Part shown: piece after piece, positions 8,562-16,840 of the stretch | Numbering within the stretch: the first letter of the stretch is position 1 | Layout of the letters: the number at the start of each line of letters is the position of its first letter | Source: an uncultured Lachnospiraceae bacterium | GTDB lineage: Bacteria > Bacillota > Clostridia > Lachnospirales > Lachnospiraceae | DNA: 32,529 bases | NCBI GenBank assembly: GCA_902789265.1 | Contig: CADANR010000007.1 | Span: forward strand, 1 to 32,529 | Direction: 5' to 3' | Translations under genes and position numbers: made by a program | Notes under the pieces: model-generated | Seen by the model: the letters and a program-made list of their open reading frames with translations, nothing else | What the model was told of the DNA's origin: nothing | The model's database searches: none

Positions 8562-9233
8562 TTAGGCCATGTACTCTCCGTTATAAGAAACCAGAGTTGC
8601 TGCACTTACACCGGTAAGTTCATTGACACGGTTTACGAAATCGGTGGAATTATTTTTAATCCGAACCTCTGTTGTCAGTTCGATTCCGGAAGCATTCACG
8701 CTCTTGGATTTTACCATGTATTTTCCGACTGACTTTCCGATTAATTCAAGTGCACTCTTCTCCGCGTTTTCATCGTTACAGTTCACAATCAGAATGTACG
8801 GGGTGTTACGGATTTTACGGTTTGCAAAAATCACAAGAATAATTCCGATAATCAAAGAACCGATTACAGCAAGCGGAATCATTCCGGCTCCGATTACAAT
8901 ACCGACCGCAAGCGACCAGAATAAGAATACGATTTCCATCGGCTCCTTAATGGCTGTACGGAATCTGACGATGGAAAGGGCGCCGACCATACCGAGTGAA
9001 AGAACTACGTTTGAGGTTACCGCCATAATAACCAGTGTCGTAACAAGTGAAAGGCCGATTAATGTAAGCCCGAATCCGTTGGAATACATGATTCCGCTGA
9101 AGGTCTTTTTGTAGATGAAAAATATGAACAACCCGATCACCAGTGCAAATGCCATTCCGATCAGTACATCGACTGTGGAAAATTCCGTTACATTCTCCAA
9201 AAAGCTTGATTTAAATACATCATTAAAACTCAT
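8562..9233 (-). CDS. DUF4956 family membrane protein
   Basis: The 223-residue protein has about four hydrophobic helices in its first 140 residues and a soluble C-terminal domain. The family mark 'GMVGALSIVRFRTAIKEP' sits between helices. AGGAGG stands before the ATG. It lies between the VTC-domain gene and the CotH gene, 12 bases before the latter. DUF4956 proteins are regularly next to VTC genes, so it may be the membrane part of a polyphosphate-type machine; its biochemical role is not known. Confidence 0.87.
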   Translation of the reverse strand: MSFNDVFKSSFLENVTEFSTVDVLIGMAFALVIGLFIFFIYKKTFSGIMYSNGFGLTLIGLSLVTTLVIMAVTSNVVLSLGMVGALSIVRFRTAIKEPMEIVFLFWSLAVGIVIGAGMIPLAVIGSLIIGIILVIFANRKIRNTPYILIVNCNDENAEKSALELIGKSVGKYMVKSKSVNASGIELTTEVRIKNNSTDFVNRVNELTGVSAATLVSYNGEYMA

Positions 9234-9353
9234 TTTTCTTCCTCCTGAATTTATGTATGTTTTCGAGTATTTCTGTTTTCTTATATTTGTTTTTCTGCTT
9301 TATATTTATTCTTTTATATTTACGCTTTCTTTCGCGCTCTTCATTCTGTCTGT

Positions 9354-10046
9354 TTATCCGTATCTGCGGCATGCTCCGTACTTGGAGAAGGCTTCCTGCC
9401 TTACATCCCTCAGCTGTATGAAATCCTGAATGATTTCCGGCAGGAACGCATCATATTTTACTTCCAGAATCATATCCTTCGGAGTCTCCGTTGCCGAAAT
9501 ATCCCAAACCTCTTCGGTTAAAAATTCCCTGGAATAAAGGCTTGTGCGAATCTCGGAATCGAATGTGACACGCACGTTTCCGGGAGCGTAGATGTATGGT
9601 TCCCTTACATACGAAACCAGGACTCTCGGGCGCAATCTCTGATAGTACATCTTTGCGTATAATTCCCTGACAAGTTCCTCTTTATGATCCCTCATAAAAT
9701 CAAGGTCTCCGTCCAGGATCATCCTGCATTCCTCTTTCGTAATCGGTGCATCATATTTCAGACAGAGGTTATTGATTTTCATCTTTTTTTCCAGTGTGAT
9801 AAAGGAAAAATCGTCGTTATAATAGCGAATCCTGAACTTCTCACGTTTTGCGATTCCGTCTGTTTTTTCATGCAGTGCCTTATCGTCACTGTTGTCGAAA
9901 TAAATGCTTCGAATCCGGTACCGGCCGTCTGCATTCGTATGCGGATCCGAACTCATAATGCTTCTTATTCGGCTTCTGATTGCCAGATAATCGGTATACG
10001 AAACAGGGTATTTCAATTCGTGTCTGTAGGGCTTTTTCTCTTCCAA
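9354..10046 (-). CDS. VTC-domain protein, polyphosphate-polymerase-like
   Basis: The 230-residue product is one VTC domain (PF09359). In yeast VTC4 this tunnel-shaped beta barrel makes polyphosphate from ATP. The basic strands expected to line the tunnel are visible: 'RHELKYP' at the N-terminus, 'RYRIRSIYFD', 'REKFRIRYY', 'LEKKMK' and, near the end, 'MILEVKYD'. The start codon is TTG: an in-frame stop lies two codons upstream, no ATG is available, and AGGAAGGG precedes it by ten bases. It is the first gene of the VTC-DUF4956-CotH set; the gap to DUF4956 is 120 bases of purine-rich sequence without a terminator. Bacterial members may polymerise phosphate or act on another substrate, so the activity is inferred. 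Confidence 0.88.
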   Translation of the reverse strand: MEEKKPYRHELKYPVSYTDYLAIRSRIRSIMSSDPHTNADGRYRIRSIYFDNSDDKALHEKTDGIAKREKFRIRYYNDDFSFITLEKKMKINNLCLKYDAPITKEECRMILDGDLDFMRDHKEELVRELYAKMYYQRLRPRVLVSYVREPYIYAPGNVRVTFDSEIRTSLYSREFLTEEVWDISATETPKDMILEVKYDAFLPEIIQDFIQLRDVRQEAFSKYGACRRYG

Positions 10047-10096
10047 TCCGGTTTACCCTTCCTTTCTCAAAAATACATTCATAGTGATTCATTTCA

Positions 10097-10127
10097 GTTA
10101 TACTATAAAATGCTTACCTTAATTCAA
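10097..10127 (-). promoter_or_regulatory. Possible promoter of the VTC operon
   Basis: On the minus strand TTGAAT (10122-10127) and TATAAC (10097-10102) are 19 bases apart, longer than ideal. It is the best match in the spacer before the VTC gene. Confidence 0.3.
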
Positions 10128-10142
10128 CCTTAAATAATAAAT

Positions 10143-10224
10143 CGAGTAGGGAAGAATTTATTCGCACCCTACTCGCCGCGCCGCCTGCGTCCGGCTTTAG
10201 CCGGAAAACTACATTACGCAGGCG
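10143..10224. repeat. Double palindrome element
   Basis: Two perfect stem-loops stand side by side. The first has 9-base arms CGAGTAGGG (10143-10151) and CCCTACTCG (10167-10175) enclosing GAAT/ATTC. The second has arms CGCCTGCGT (10182-10190) and ACGCAGGCG (10216-10224) enclosing CCGGCT/AGCCGG (10191-10204). Neither is followed by a T-run, so they are not simple terminators. It could be a dispersed repeat or a structured RNA. Confidence 0.5.
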
Positions 10225-10239
10225 TGAGCATAAAGAAGT

Positions 10240-10274
10240 AAAAAAAAGAAGGGCTGCCGCAAATGCGACAGCCC
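10240..10274 (-). terminator. Rho-independent terminator of hsp20
   Basis: Minus strand: GGGCTGTCGC (10265-10274) pairs with GCGGCAGCCC (10251-10260) over a four-base loop, followed by TTCTTTTTTTT. It is 57 bases past the hsp20 stop. Confidence 0.9.
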
Positions 10275-10331
10275 CCGAAAGGAGAATTAATTATGAAACA
10301 AAAGCATCAGGCTTTAATACACTTCTTTGGG

Positions 10332-10769
10332 TTATTCAATGGAGATTAATTTCTTCTCTTCCACTTTCTCTTCTTTTTCTTTCTTCGGAACATTCAGGGT
10401 AAGAATACCATCCTTGAATGCTGCCTTAATGTCTTCCTGCGTTACCTCTTCCCCTACATAGAAGCTTCTGGCGAAATTACCGTAGTAACGCTCTTTGCGG
10501 ATATAGTGACCTTCTTTGTCCTTCTCATCCTTCTCGGTCTTATGCTCTGCACGAACGGTTAAATATCCGTCCTTCAGTTCTGCTTCCACATCCTCTTTCG
10601 TAAATCCCGGAAGCTCCATATCGATAATATATCCTGCTTCGGTTTCACGAATATCGGTGTGCATAATTGCTGCGCCTCCGTTCGGATGACGTGCCGGTGC
10701 AAAGAAATCATCACCGAAGAAATCATCAAATAAATTGTTGTTGTGTGTAAAAATAGTCGGTCTTAACAT
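10332..10769 (-). CDS. hsp20: Hsp20/alpha-crystallin small heat shock protein
   Basis: The 145-residue form starts 'MLRPTIFTHNNNLFDDFF', the usual start of clostridial 18-kDa heat shock proteins, and continues with an alpha-crystallin domain containing 'ELPGFTKEDVEAELKDGYL' and the closing 'AAFKDGILTLNVPK'. It is an ATP-independent cytosolic holdase. GAAGG eight bases before the ATG supports this start. A second in-frame ATG at 10826 with its own GGAAG would add 19 residues, and the open frame continues to 10901 without a ribosome site. A CIRCE operator and promoter lie upstream, so HrcA control is likely. Confidence 0.93.
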   Translation of the reverse strand: MLRPTIFTHNNNLFDDFFGDDFFAPARHPNGGAAIMHTDIRETEAGYIIDMELPGFTKEDVEAELKDGYLTVRAEHKTEKDEKDKEGHYIRKERYYGNFARSFYVGEEVTQEDIKAAFKDGILTLNVPKKEKEEKVEEKKLISIE

Positions 10770-10889
10770 AGTGCATACCTTCTTTCCTTGTATATTGGGA
10801 GATATCGGTCTTAATACAAGTTGCATCGTACTTCCTTTCTGCGGCGTAGCTTTACGGCTTCCATCTCGCTTGTTTGATTTGTTATACAT

Positions 10890-10920
10890 ATTATATAACA
10901 CATTTTGTTAGCACTGTCAA
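10890..10920 (-). promoter_or_regulatory. hsp20 promoter
   Basis: Minus strand TTGACA (10915-10920), a perfect -35, is followed by TATATAAT ending at 10890. Spacing is 17 bases to TATATA or 19 to TATAAT. The -35 lies inside the CIRCE element, so a bound repressor would block polymerase directly. Confidence 0.75.
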
Positions 10921-10934
10921 TAGGTGAGTGCTAA
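10908..10934. promoter_or_regulatory. CIRCE operator (HrcA site)
   Basis: TTAGCACTG, nine spacer bases, GAGTGCTAA. This matches the CIRCE consensus TTAGCACTC-N9-GAGTGCTAA with one mismatch in the left arm. HrcA binding here would make hsp20 heat-inducible. Confidence 0.93.
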
Positions 10935-10940
10935 TTTTTT

Positions 10941-10976
10941 AAAAAAAGAAAAACCACCCGTTTTCCGAGTGGTTTT
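10941..10976 (-). terminator. Terminator of the pyk-transporter gene run
   Basis: Minus strand AAAACCACTCG (10966-10976) pairs with CGGGTGGTTTT (10950-10960) across a five-base loop, followed by TCTTTTTTT. It stands 33 bases after the permease stop and just before the hsp20 CIRCE. Confidence 0.88.
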
Positions 10977-11009
10977 CCTGCCAAATATACATTTTTTCCG
11001 TTTCTGTCG

Positions 11010-11990
11010 TCACCTTCGGTCTTTATCGATAAATTCAAGGATTAACGTTGACGCCCCGACATAAATGAGTGTCCATGCAATCAGCATCGCCCAGCACTTG
11101 TATACGACAAGTGCATCATGCTTATAATTTTCATTCTGGTTTAATTCGGCTGACTTTAATAGAATCTCATCCCTTAAATCGTGTTCTTCGATATAGTCAA
11201 AGACAATTGCAAAAGGTTCCGTATCGCCTTCCATTTTTATATGTTTCAGCTTGTATGCACTGTTCCAAAGGCTGACCATGGGAAGGGAATTATAATCTCC
11301 CTCTGCGCAGATTGCCGTTAAGCCCCACTTGGTCGTAGTCAGATTCGTAAACGGCATTACCTTCTCCGGAAGGCTGAAAAACGCACCGGAGAAAAGAAGC
11401 TGAACGATTAACAAAAAAGGCATGATTGTCATCGCTGCGGTTGTAGTCTTTGCGATCGTGGAAACCAAAAGTGCAAGCATATCCGAACAGTAAGTAATCA
11501 GGAAAAGCGTGATGCCGAATTCTATAGTCGCATTTCTTACAACAAGTGCATCCTGCGGCAGTTTAACCTTCATAAAGTAACATACAAGGATAATAATCCC
11601 CGCCTGCAAAGCACAGAGAAACGCCTGATAGATCATGTGCGCCACGATATAGGAACTTATATGAAGTCCCGATCTGTGTTCACGTTTTACGATCGGACGT
11701 TCCCGGCAGACAGACTGAATTGAATTGAAAAATCCGTTCCATACACAAATACATGCATATGCAAATGCTGCGGTACCGGTACCTTCCATGGATACAAAGA
11801 GATTCTTACCGACGGTAAAGCTGACAAGACCTGCGATTACCGCGGACATCGGAAGTACCTTCCAGTCATTCTGGAAAATGAACATTCTGAATAATTTACC
11901 CAAATAAATTAAGGTTTGTGACACATGACCGATATGACCCTGTCTCAGATTTGAGCTTGTACCTGTATTTGTCTCACCCATTTTCATCAC
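11010..11990 (-). CDS. ABC-2 type transporter permease
   Basis: The 326-residue protein has about six membrane helices: two near residues 45-90, a block of four between about 110 and 215, and one close to the C-terminus, with a hydrophilic loop of about 80 residues before the last. 'ERPIVKREHRSGLHISSYIVAHMIYQ' resembles the coupling region of ABCG-type permeases. Its ATG overlaps the stop of the ATPase gene by four bases (ATGA), so the two form one exporter. The substrate cannot be told from the sequence. It is the last gene before a strong terminator. Confidence 0.8.
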   Translation of the reverse strand: MMKMGETNTGTSSNLRQGHIGHVSQTLIYLGKLFRMFIFQNDWKVLPMSAVIAGLVSFTVGKNLFVSMEGTGTAAFAYACICVWNGFFNSIQSVCRERPIVKREHRSGLHISSYIVAHMIYQAFLCALQAGIIILVCYFMKVKLPQDALVVRNATIEFGITLFLITYCSDMLALLVSTIAKTTTAAMTIMPFLLIVQLLFSGAFFSLPEKVMPFTNLTTTKWGLTAICAEGDYNSLPMVSLWNSAYKLKHIKMEGDTEPFAIVFDYIEEHDLRDEILLKSAELNQNENYKHDALVVYKCWAMLIAWTLIYVGASTLILEFIDKDRR

Positions 11991-13291
11991 CCTACCTTTT
12001 CCTGCATATAATCTGCATATTTTTCGACGAACTCATCAGCTTTTCCTTCTCCGCCCTCTTCCTTCTGGTTAATGGAAAGAAGGATCTCTTCCATGGAGTC
12101 TTTTCCGAAGAATTTATAGGATTCGTCCACAGGACCGTACCATGCCAGACGTCCCGTTCTGGAAGCGTCCTTTGCAAGAACAATAACATCATCAAATAAA
12201 TCAATTACACGATCCGGTGTGTGAGTGATTACGATAACGATTTTTCCTTCATCGGCAATGGCACGAAGTTTCTCAAAAAGACCTCTTGCCACCACGCCGT
12301 CAAGACCGGAATCCGGCTCATCCAGAATAAATAAAGACGGATCGGAGATATATTCCATCGCAATGGAAAGTCTCTTTCTCTGGCCGCCCGAGAGCTTATC
12401 CACCAGACTGTTTTCAATCGCACGAAGTCCGAATTCTTCCAATACGGCTTCAATACGTTCCTTCCTTTCCTTTTTCGGAACACCTGACGGAAGTCTTAAA
12501 GATGCCGCATCGGAAAGAGTCAGCTTCACGGTATCGGTTCCGCGCATTAAGTCCTGCTGCGGAACAAAACCGATATCAAACAACATCCTGGAGTACTCGG
12601 TATAAATATTTTTTCCGTTAAGGAGGACTTTGGCATTCGCTTTTTCGTACCCGGTTACCGCATTTACATATGTGGTTTTTCCGGCACCGGAACCACCGAG
12701 CAGGAGTACCATGTGACCCTTCGGAATGTTCATATGAATATCCTTAAGAAGTGTTTTCTTTTTAAAGAAAGCAGTTGCCGTACGTTCCGTAATATTCACG
12801 GAAAGACCCTCGTCTTCCGCTTTAACCTCACCGCCGAATACCTTTGCGCCTTCCTTATCATAAAGATTCAGTTCTTTTACGGGCTGGAAGCTCTTGGAAA
12901 ATCCCCAGACGAGTGCAGCGACCGATTCGGCAAAAATAAATAAAAATGCCCATTTTTTACTGCGCCCGAATACCTCCGCAAGACCGGTATAAATCCTGAT
13001 TGCATAAACAATTCTGCCGATTACAAAAGCAAGATACGGGATTGACAGAAATGCAACCAGGTAAGAGTAATCGCTTAAGAAAGAAAAGAGAATATCCATA
13101 AGCATTTCGACTCCGCCGAAAAATGCATAAACCAGTCCGTCATTCTCTCTCTCTGAACATCGGCTGATCTGATATTCTCTCGCAAAAGGAATAAATGCCC
13201 AGAACAATTTGATTCCGCATTTTTTGAAAATCATCATATAACCGAGTGAAATCAGTAGATCAAATACAATCGAACACATGCTAATTCGCAT
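11987..13291 (-). CDS. ABCG-like ABC transporter ATPase with N-terminal membrane domain
   Basis: The 434-residue product begins with about 150 residues containing four hydrophobic segments, with 'KLFWAFIPFAREYQISRC' resembling the small DUF5684-like membrane domain. After a linker comes an ABC domain: Walker A GGSGAGKT near residue 200, signature LSGGQRKRLSIA, Walker B LFILDE and H-loop ITHTPD. 'RKRLSIA' is typical of the ABCG/White group. The start at 13291 is chosen because AAGGAGG precedes it; the frame is open to 13378 but that part overlaps the upstream gene. It follows the heterodimeric exporter by 13 bases and is coupled to the permease downstream. Confidence 0.85.
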   Translation of the reverse strand: MRISMCSIVFDLLISLGYMMIFKKCGIKLFWAFIPFAREYQISRCSERENDGLVYAFFGGVEMLMDILFSFLSDYSYLVAFLSIPYLAFVIGRIVYAIRIYTGLAEVFGRSKKWAFLFIFAESVAALVWGFSKSFQPVKELNLYDKEGAKVFGGEVKAEDEGLSVNITERTATAFFKKKTLLKDIHMNIPKGHMVLLLGGSGAGKTTYVNAVTGYEKANAKVLLNGKNIYTEYSRMLFDIGFVPQQDLMRGTDTVKLTLSDAASLRLPSGVPKKERKERIEAVLEEFGLRAIENSLVDKLSGGQRKRLSIAMEYISDPSLFILDEPDSGLDGVVARGLFEKLRAIADEGKIVIVITHTPDRVIDLFDDVIVLAKDASRTGRLAWYGPVDESYKFFGKDSMEEILLSINQKEEGGEGKADEFVEKYADYMQEKVG

Positions 13292-13304
13292 AAATTCATC
13301 CTCC

Positions 13305-15020
13305 TTATATTTCCACACCCGCAAACTGCGAATAATAAAGTTCCCTGTAAAAACCGCCCTTCTTAAGCAGTTCGTCATGCGAACCCTGCTCCACGATATG
13401 GCCGTCTCTCATAACCAAAATAATATCAGCACTGCGTATTGTTGACAAGCGGTGTGCCACAATAAATGTGGTGCGTCCTTCCATCATCTTCTCGAATGCA
13501 TTCTGTATCTTTAATTCGGTTCTTGTATCAATCGATGATGTTGCTTCATCCAGAATCAGCATTGGCGGTTTGGTTAACATAACTCTGCTGATGCAGAGAA
13601 GCTGTTTCTGTCCCTGGCTTAAAGAAGAATCGTCGATTACGGTATCCAGTCCTTCCGGCAGACGTTTGATAAAGCTGTAGCTGTGCGCTTCTTTGGCGGC
13701 TTTGATAATCTCCTCGTCCGTTGAATCGGGATGTCCGAATGCAATATTTTCCCGGACGGTTGCATTTTTAATCCAGGTCTCCTGTAAAACCATGCCGAAG
13801 CTTTCCCGAAGGGACTTTCTGCTGATTTCATAAATATCCGTTCCGTCAATAAAGATACTGCCTTCATCCACATCATAGAAGCGCATCAAAAGATTGATAA
13901 ACGTTGTCTTTCCGCAACCCGTGGGACCTACAATGGCGACATGGGTTCCCTCTTTTACGCGAAGGGAGAAATTCTCGATTAAAGGTTTGTCCTTTACATA
14001 GGAAAAATGCACGCCCTCGATGTCCATCGTGCCATGTACATCTTCTAATTCCTTTGATTTTTCTTCCGGTTCGGAAGGCTCCTCCAAAAGCTCAAAAACA
14101 CGGTCCGCGCAGGATAATGCGTTCTGAAGCTCCGTTACGACACTTGAAATGTCGGTAAAAGGCTTCATATACTGATTTGCATATGCCAAAAGAATTGAAA
14201 GTCCGCCGACGGTTAAGTTGCCTTTCAGAATCATAAAGGCACCCAGCAGTGCAACGGAAGCATAAATGACTCCGTTCACCGCTCTCGTGGAAGGATTCGT
14301 TAAGGAACTGTAAAAGACCGCCTTGGTGGAAGCATCTTTCAGCCTGTCATTTATTTCAGAAAAACGTTCTTCCGCGCGACGTTCGTATCCGAAGGCATGC
14401 ACTACTCTCGCACCGCCCACCATTTCCTCGGTTAATGCGGTCTGCTGCCCTCTGATTTCGGACTGCAGTTTAAACATTTTATATGTACCGCTTGCAATGA
14501 ATTTCGATACAAAGAAACTGATCGGTGTAAGACATACCACCAAAAGCGTAATCCACGGACTTAAGCCGAGCATGAAATAAAGCGTTGCAAGAATTGTAAC
14601 CACTCCGGCAAAAAGCTGTGTAAAACCGAGTAAGAGCCCGTCGGAAACCTGGTCCGTATCGGTAATTATTCTGGAAACCAGATCGCCCACACCCATGCGG
14701 TCTAAAAACGAAAGCGGAAGTTTTTGCATCTTTCTTATGGATGCTGCGCGGATCTGTTTTACGATTCCGTAAGTCATGCGGTTATTGACAATTCCCAGAA
14801 CCCAGGTAAGTATTCCGGAAAAGCCTAAAAGAATCAAAATCAGAAGCAGTTTCTGATGGAGTCCGTCAAAATCCACATTTCCTTTTTCGACAACGAAATC
14901 AATTCCTTTTCCGAAAAGAATCGGAATATAAAGCTGAATTAAAACCGTTATCGTGCTTAATAAAAGACTTAAGACTAAAAGGCCTTTGTAACGGCCGATA
15001 AAGCGAAGGAGTTTTTTCAT
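13305..15020 (-). CDS. ABC exporter half-transporter (permease + ATPase), canonical subunit
   Basis: The 571-residue half-transporter has six helices in the first 310 residues and an ABC domain with Walker A GPTGCGKT, Q-loop LQETW, signature LSQGQ, Walker B LILDEATSS with the catalytic glutamate, and H-loop VAHRLST. The signature differs from LSGGQ at one place. Its start overlaps the stop of the partner gene by four bases. Such pairs (BmrC/BmrD, TM287/TM288) are inner-membrane multidrug or lipid exporters with one good and one weak ATP site; this subunit carries the intact Glu and His. Confidence 0.9.
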   Translation of the reverse strand: MKKLLRFIGRYKGLLVLSLLLSTITVLIQLYIPILFGKGIDFVVEKGNVDFDGLHQKLLLILILLGFSGILTWVLGIVNNRMTYGIVKQIRAASIRKMQKLPLSFLDRMGVGDLVSRIITDTDQVSDGLLLGFTQLFAGVVTILATLYFMLGLSPWITLLVVCLTPISFFVSKFIASGTYKMFKLQSEIRGQQTALTEEMVGGARVVHAFGYERRAEERFSEINDRLKDASTKAVFYSSLTNPSTRAVNGVIYASVALLGAFMILKGNLTVGGLSILLAYANQYMKPFTDISSVVTELQNALSCADRVFELLEEPSEPEEKSKELEDVHGTMDIEGVHFSYVKDKPLIENFSLRVKEGTHVAIVGPTGCGKTTFINLLMRFYDVDEGSIFIDGTDIYEISRKSLRESFGMVLQETWIKNATVRENIAFGHPDSTDEEIIKAAKEAHSYSFIKRLPEGLDTVIDDSSLSQGQKQLLCISRVMLTKPPMLILDEATSSIDTRTELKIQNAFEKMMEGRTTFIVAHRLSTIRSADIILVMRDGHIVEQGSHDELLKKGGFYRELYYSQFAGVEI

Positions 15021-16807
15021 GCCGAGCCCTCCTTCGTCTGCGATGCATAAATTTCCGCATAAATCTCACAGTTTTTCAGTAATTCTTCATGCGTGCCCAT
15101 GCCCACGATTTCCCCGTCATCCAAAACCAGAATCCGGTCCGCACTCTGAATACTGGAAGTACGTTGCGAAACGATGACGATTGTGATTTTTCCGTCCAGG
15201 GAATTTAAGGCTCTTCTTAAATTTAAATCCGTTGCATAATCAAGTGCCGAAGATGAATCGTCCAGAATTAAAATCTTCGGATCGGCTACCAGTGCTCTTG
15301 CAATGGTAAGACGCTGTTTCTGGCCACCGGAAAAATTCTTTCCGCCCTGTTCCACCATGTAATCAAGGGCGCCCTCCTTTTTTTCCACGATTTCCTTCGC
15401 CTGTGCAAGTTCCAGTGCGTGATAGATTTCTTCATCGGTTGCATTCTCGTTGCCGAATTTCATGTTGTCGCGAATGCTTCCCGCAAACAAAACCGCCTTT
15501 TGCGGAACAACTCCGACAATCCGGTTTAACTCCCCTCTTCCGTACTCTTTGACATCGCGACCGAATACACTGACATAACCGTTCGATGCATCGTAGAATC
15601 TTGGAATCAGATTGACCAGTGTGGATTTGCCTGAACCCGTACCGCCGATAATACCGATGGTTTCGCCGGGATTGATTTCAAAATTGATGCCTTCCACCGC
15701 ATTTTCCTTGGCATCATGATAAGCGAAGCTTACATTGTGAAATGTAACCGCGGGTTGCAGTTTTTTGTTCTCTGTTTCCGGTAATTCTTTTCCCGGTTCT
15801 CCCGTATTGTTTTTATCCTTATCATCAGAAAACGATTTGCCCATGTCTTCCGGATACTCCATACCCGGTTCGGTCTGCAGCACTGCAGAAACCCTGTCTG
15901 CACAGGCAAGCGCTTTATTGATGGTAATAATCAGATTTGCAAGCTTTACCAGCTCCACAATCATCTGAGCCATCAGGTTATAAAGGGCAAGCAGATCGCC
16001 CTGCTCGATTCTTCCTTCATTCACGCTTTTGCCCGATACCATAAAGAGAATGCAGATTGCAATATTGATTAACACGTAAGTTGCAGGATTCATGATGGCG
16101 GAAATGCGTCCGACAAAGAGATTCATTTTTGTCAGGGCATCGTTTTTTACATCGAATTCGGCAACCTCCGCCTCTTCCTTACAGAAGGCACGGATGACTC
16201 TCACGCCGGTGATATTTTCTCTGGTTGTAAGTAACACGCCGTCAAGGTGCGACTGCACTTTTTTATACATCGGAATCGTAAGCGCCATGATGATATAAAT
16301 GACCGCCGTCAAAACGGGAATGCTGACTGCAAAAATCAATGCCGCTTTCACATCGATTGTAAAAGCAACAATCATGGAACCGAAGACGATAAACGGGCTC
16401 CTGAGAAGGAGACGAAGGACCATATTGACGCCGTTTTGCACCTGCAGAACATCTCCGGTCACTCTGGTAATCAGCGTTTCCGTGCCGACTTCGTCCAATT
16501 TGTCAAAGGATAATTTCTGAATATGTTTAAAAAGATTCTCTCTTAAGGAGGAGGCGAATCCCACGCTTGCTTTGGCCGCAAAATACTGCGCGGTAACGGA
16601 GAATCCGAGACCGATAATGGCCAGAATAATTAAGAATATAAATCTCGAAATGATATACTGCTTATCTCCGTATTTAATCCCGTGGTTCGTAATATCCGCA
16701 ATAATCACCGGAACGAGTAAATCAAGAAGCGCCTCCACTAACTTAAATGCAGGCGCTAAGATACTCTCTTTCGTATACGGTTTTAAATACTTCAGTAAAT
16801 ATTTCAT
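15017..16807 (-). CDS. ABC exporter half-transporter, subunit with degenerate catalytic residues
   Basis: The 596-residue partner has six membrane helices, a linker of about 35 charged residues (near 330-365) that the other subunit lacks, and an ABC domain with Walker A GGTGSGKS, signature FSGGQ and Walker B LILDDSSS. The catalytic glutamate is replaced by aspartate, and the H-loop histidine by glutamine ('IVSQRTSS'). These are the changes expected in the weak-site subunit of heterodimeric exporters. The ribosome site (AAGGG close to the ATG) is weak, suggesting coupling to upstream genes. Confidence 0.9.
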   Translation of the reverse strand: MKYLLKYLKPYTKESILAPAFKLVEALLDLLVPVIIADITNHGIKYGDKQYIISRFIFLIILAIIGLGFSVTAQYFAAKASVGFASSLRENLFKHIQKLSFDKLDEVGTETLITRVTGDVLQVQNGVNMVLRLLLRSPFIVFGSMIVAFTIDVKAALIFAVSIPVLTAVIYIIMALTIPMYKKVQSHLDGVLLTTRENITGVRVIRAFCKEEAEVAEFDVKNDALTKMNLFVGRISAIMNPATYVLINIAICILFMVSGKSVNEGRIEQGDLLALYNLMAQMIVELVKLANLIITINKALACADRVSAVLQTEPGMEYPEDMGKSFSDDKDKNNTGEPGKELPETENKKLQPAVTFHNVSFAYHDAKENAVEGINFEINPGETIGIIGGTGSGKSTLVNLIPRFYDASNGYVSVFGRDVKEYGRGELNRIVGVVPQKAVLFAGSIRDNMKFGNENATDEEIYHALELAQAKEIVEKKEGALDYMVEQGGKNFSGGQKQRLTIARALVADPKILILDDSSSALDYATDLNLRRALNSLDGKITIVIVSQRTSSIQSADRILVLDDGEIVGMGTHEELLKNCEIYAEIYASQTKEGSA

Positions 16808-16840
16808 CTTCCCTTTATTCTTGCTGTCTTAAACAGTTTT

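Noticed and set aside
10293-10349. 18-codon plus-strand frame with AAGGAG upstream
   Set aside because: Too short to judge, antisense to the hsp20 3' end, and no plus-strand promoter or downstream gene supports a leader peptide.
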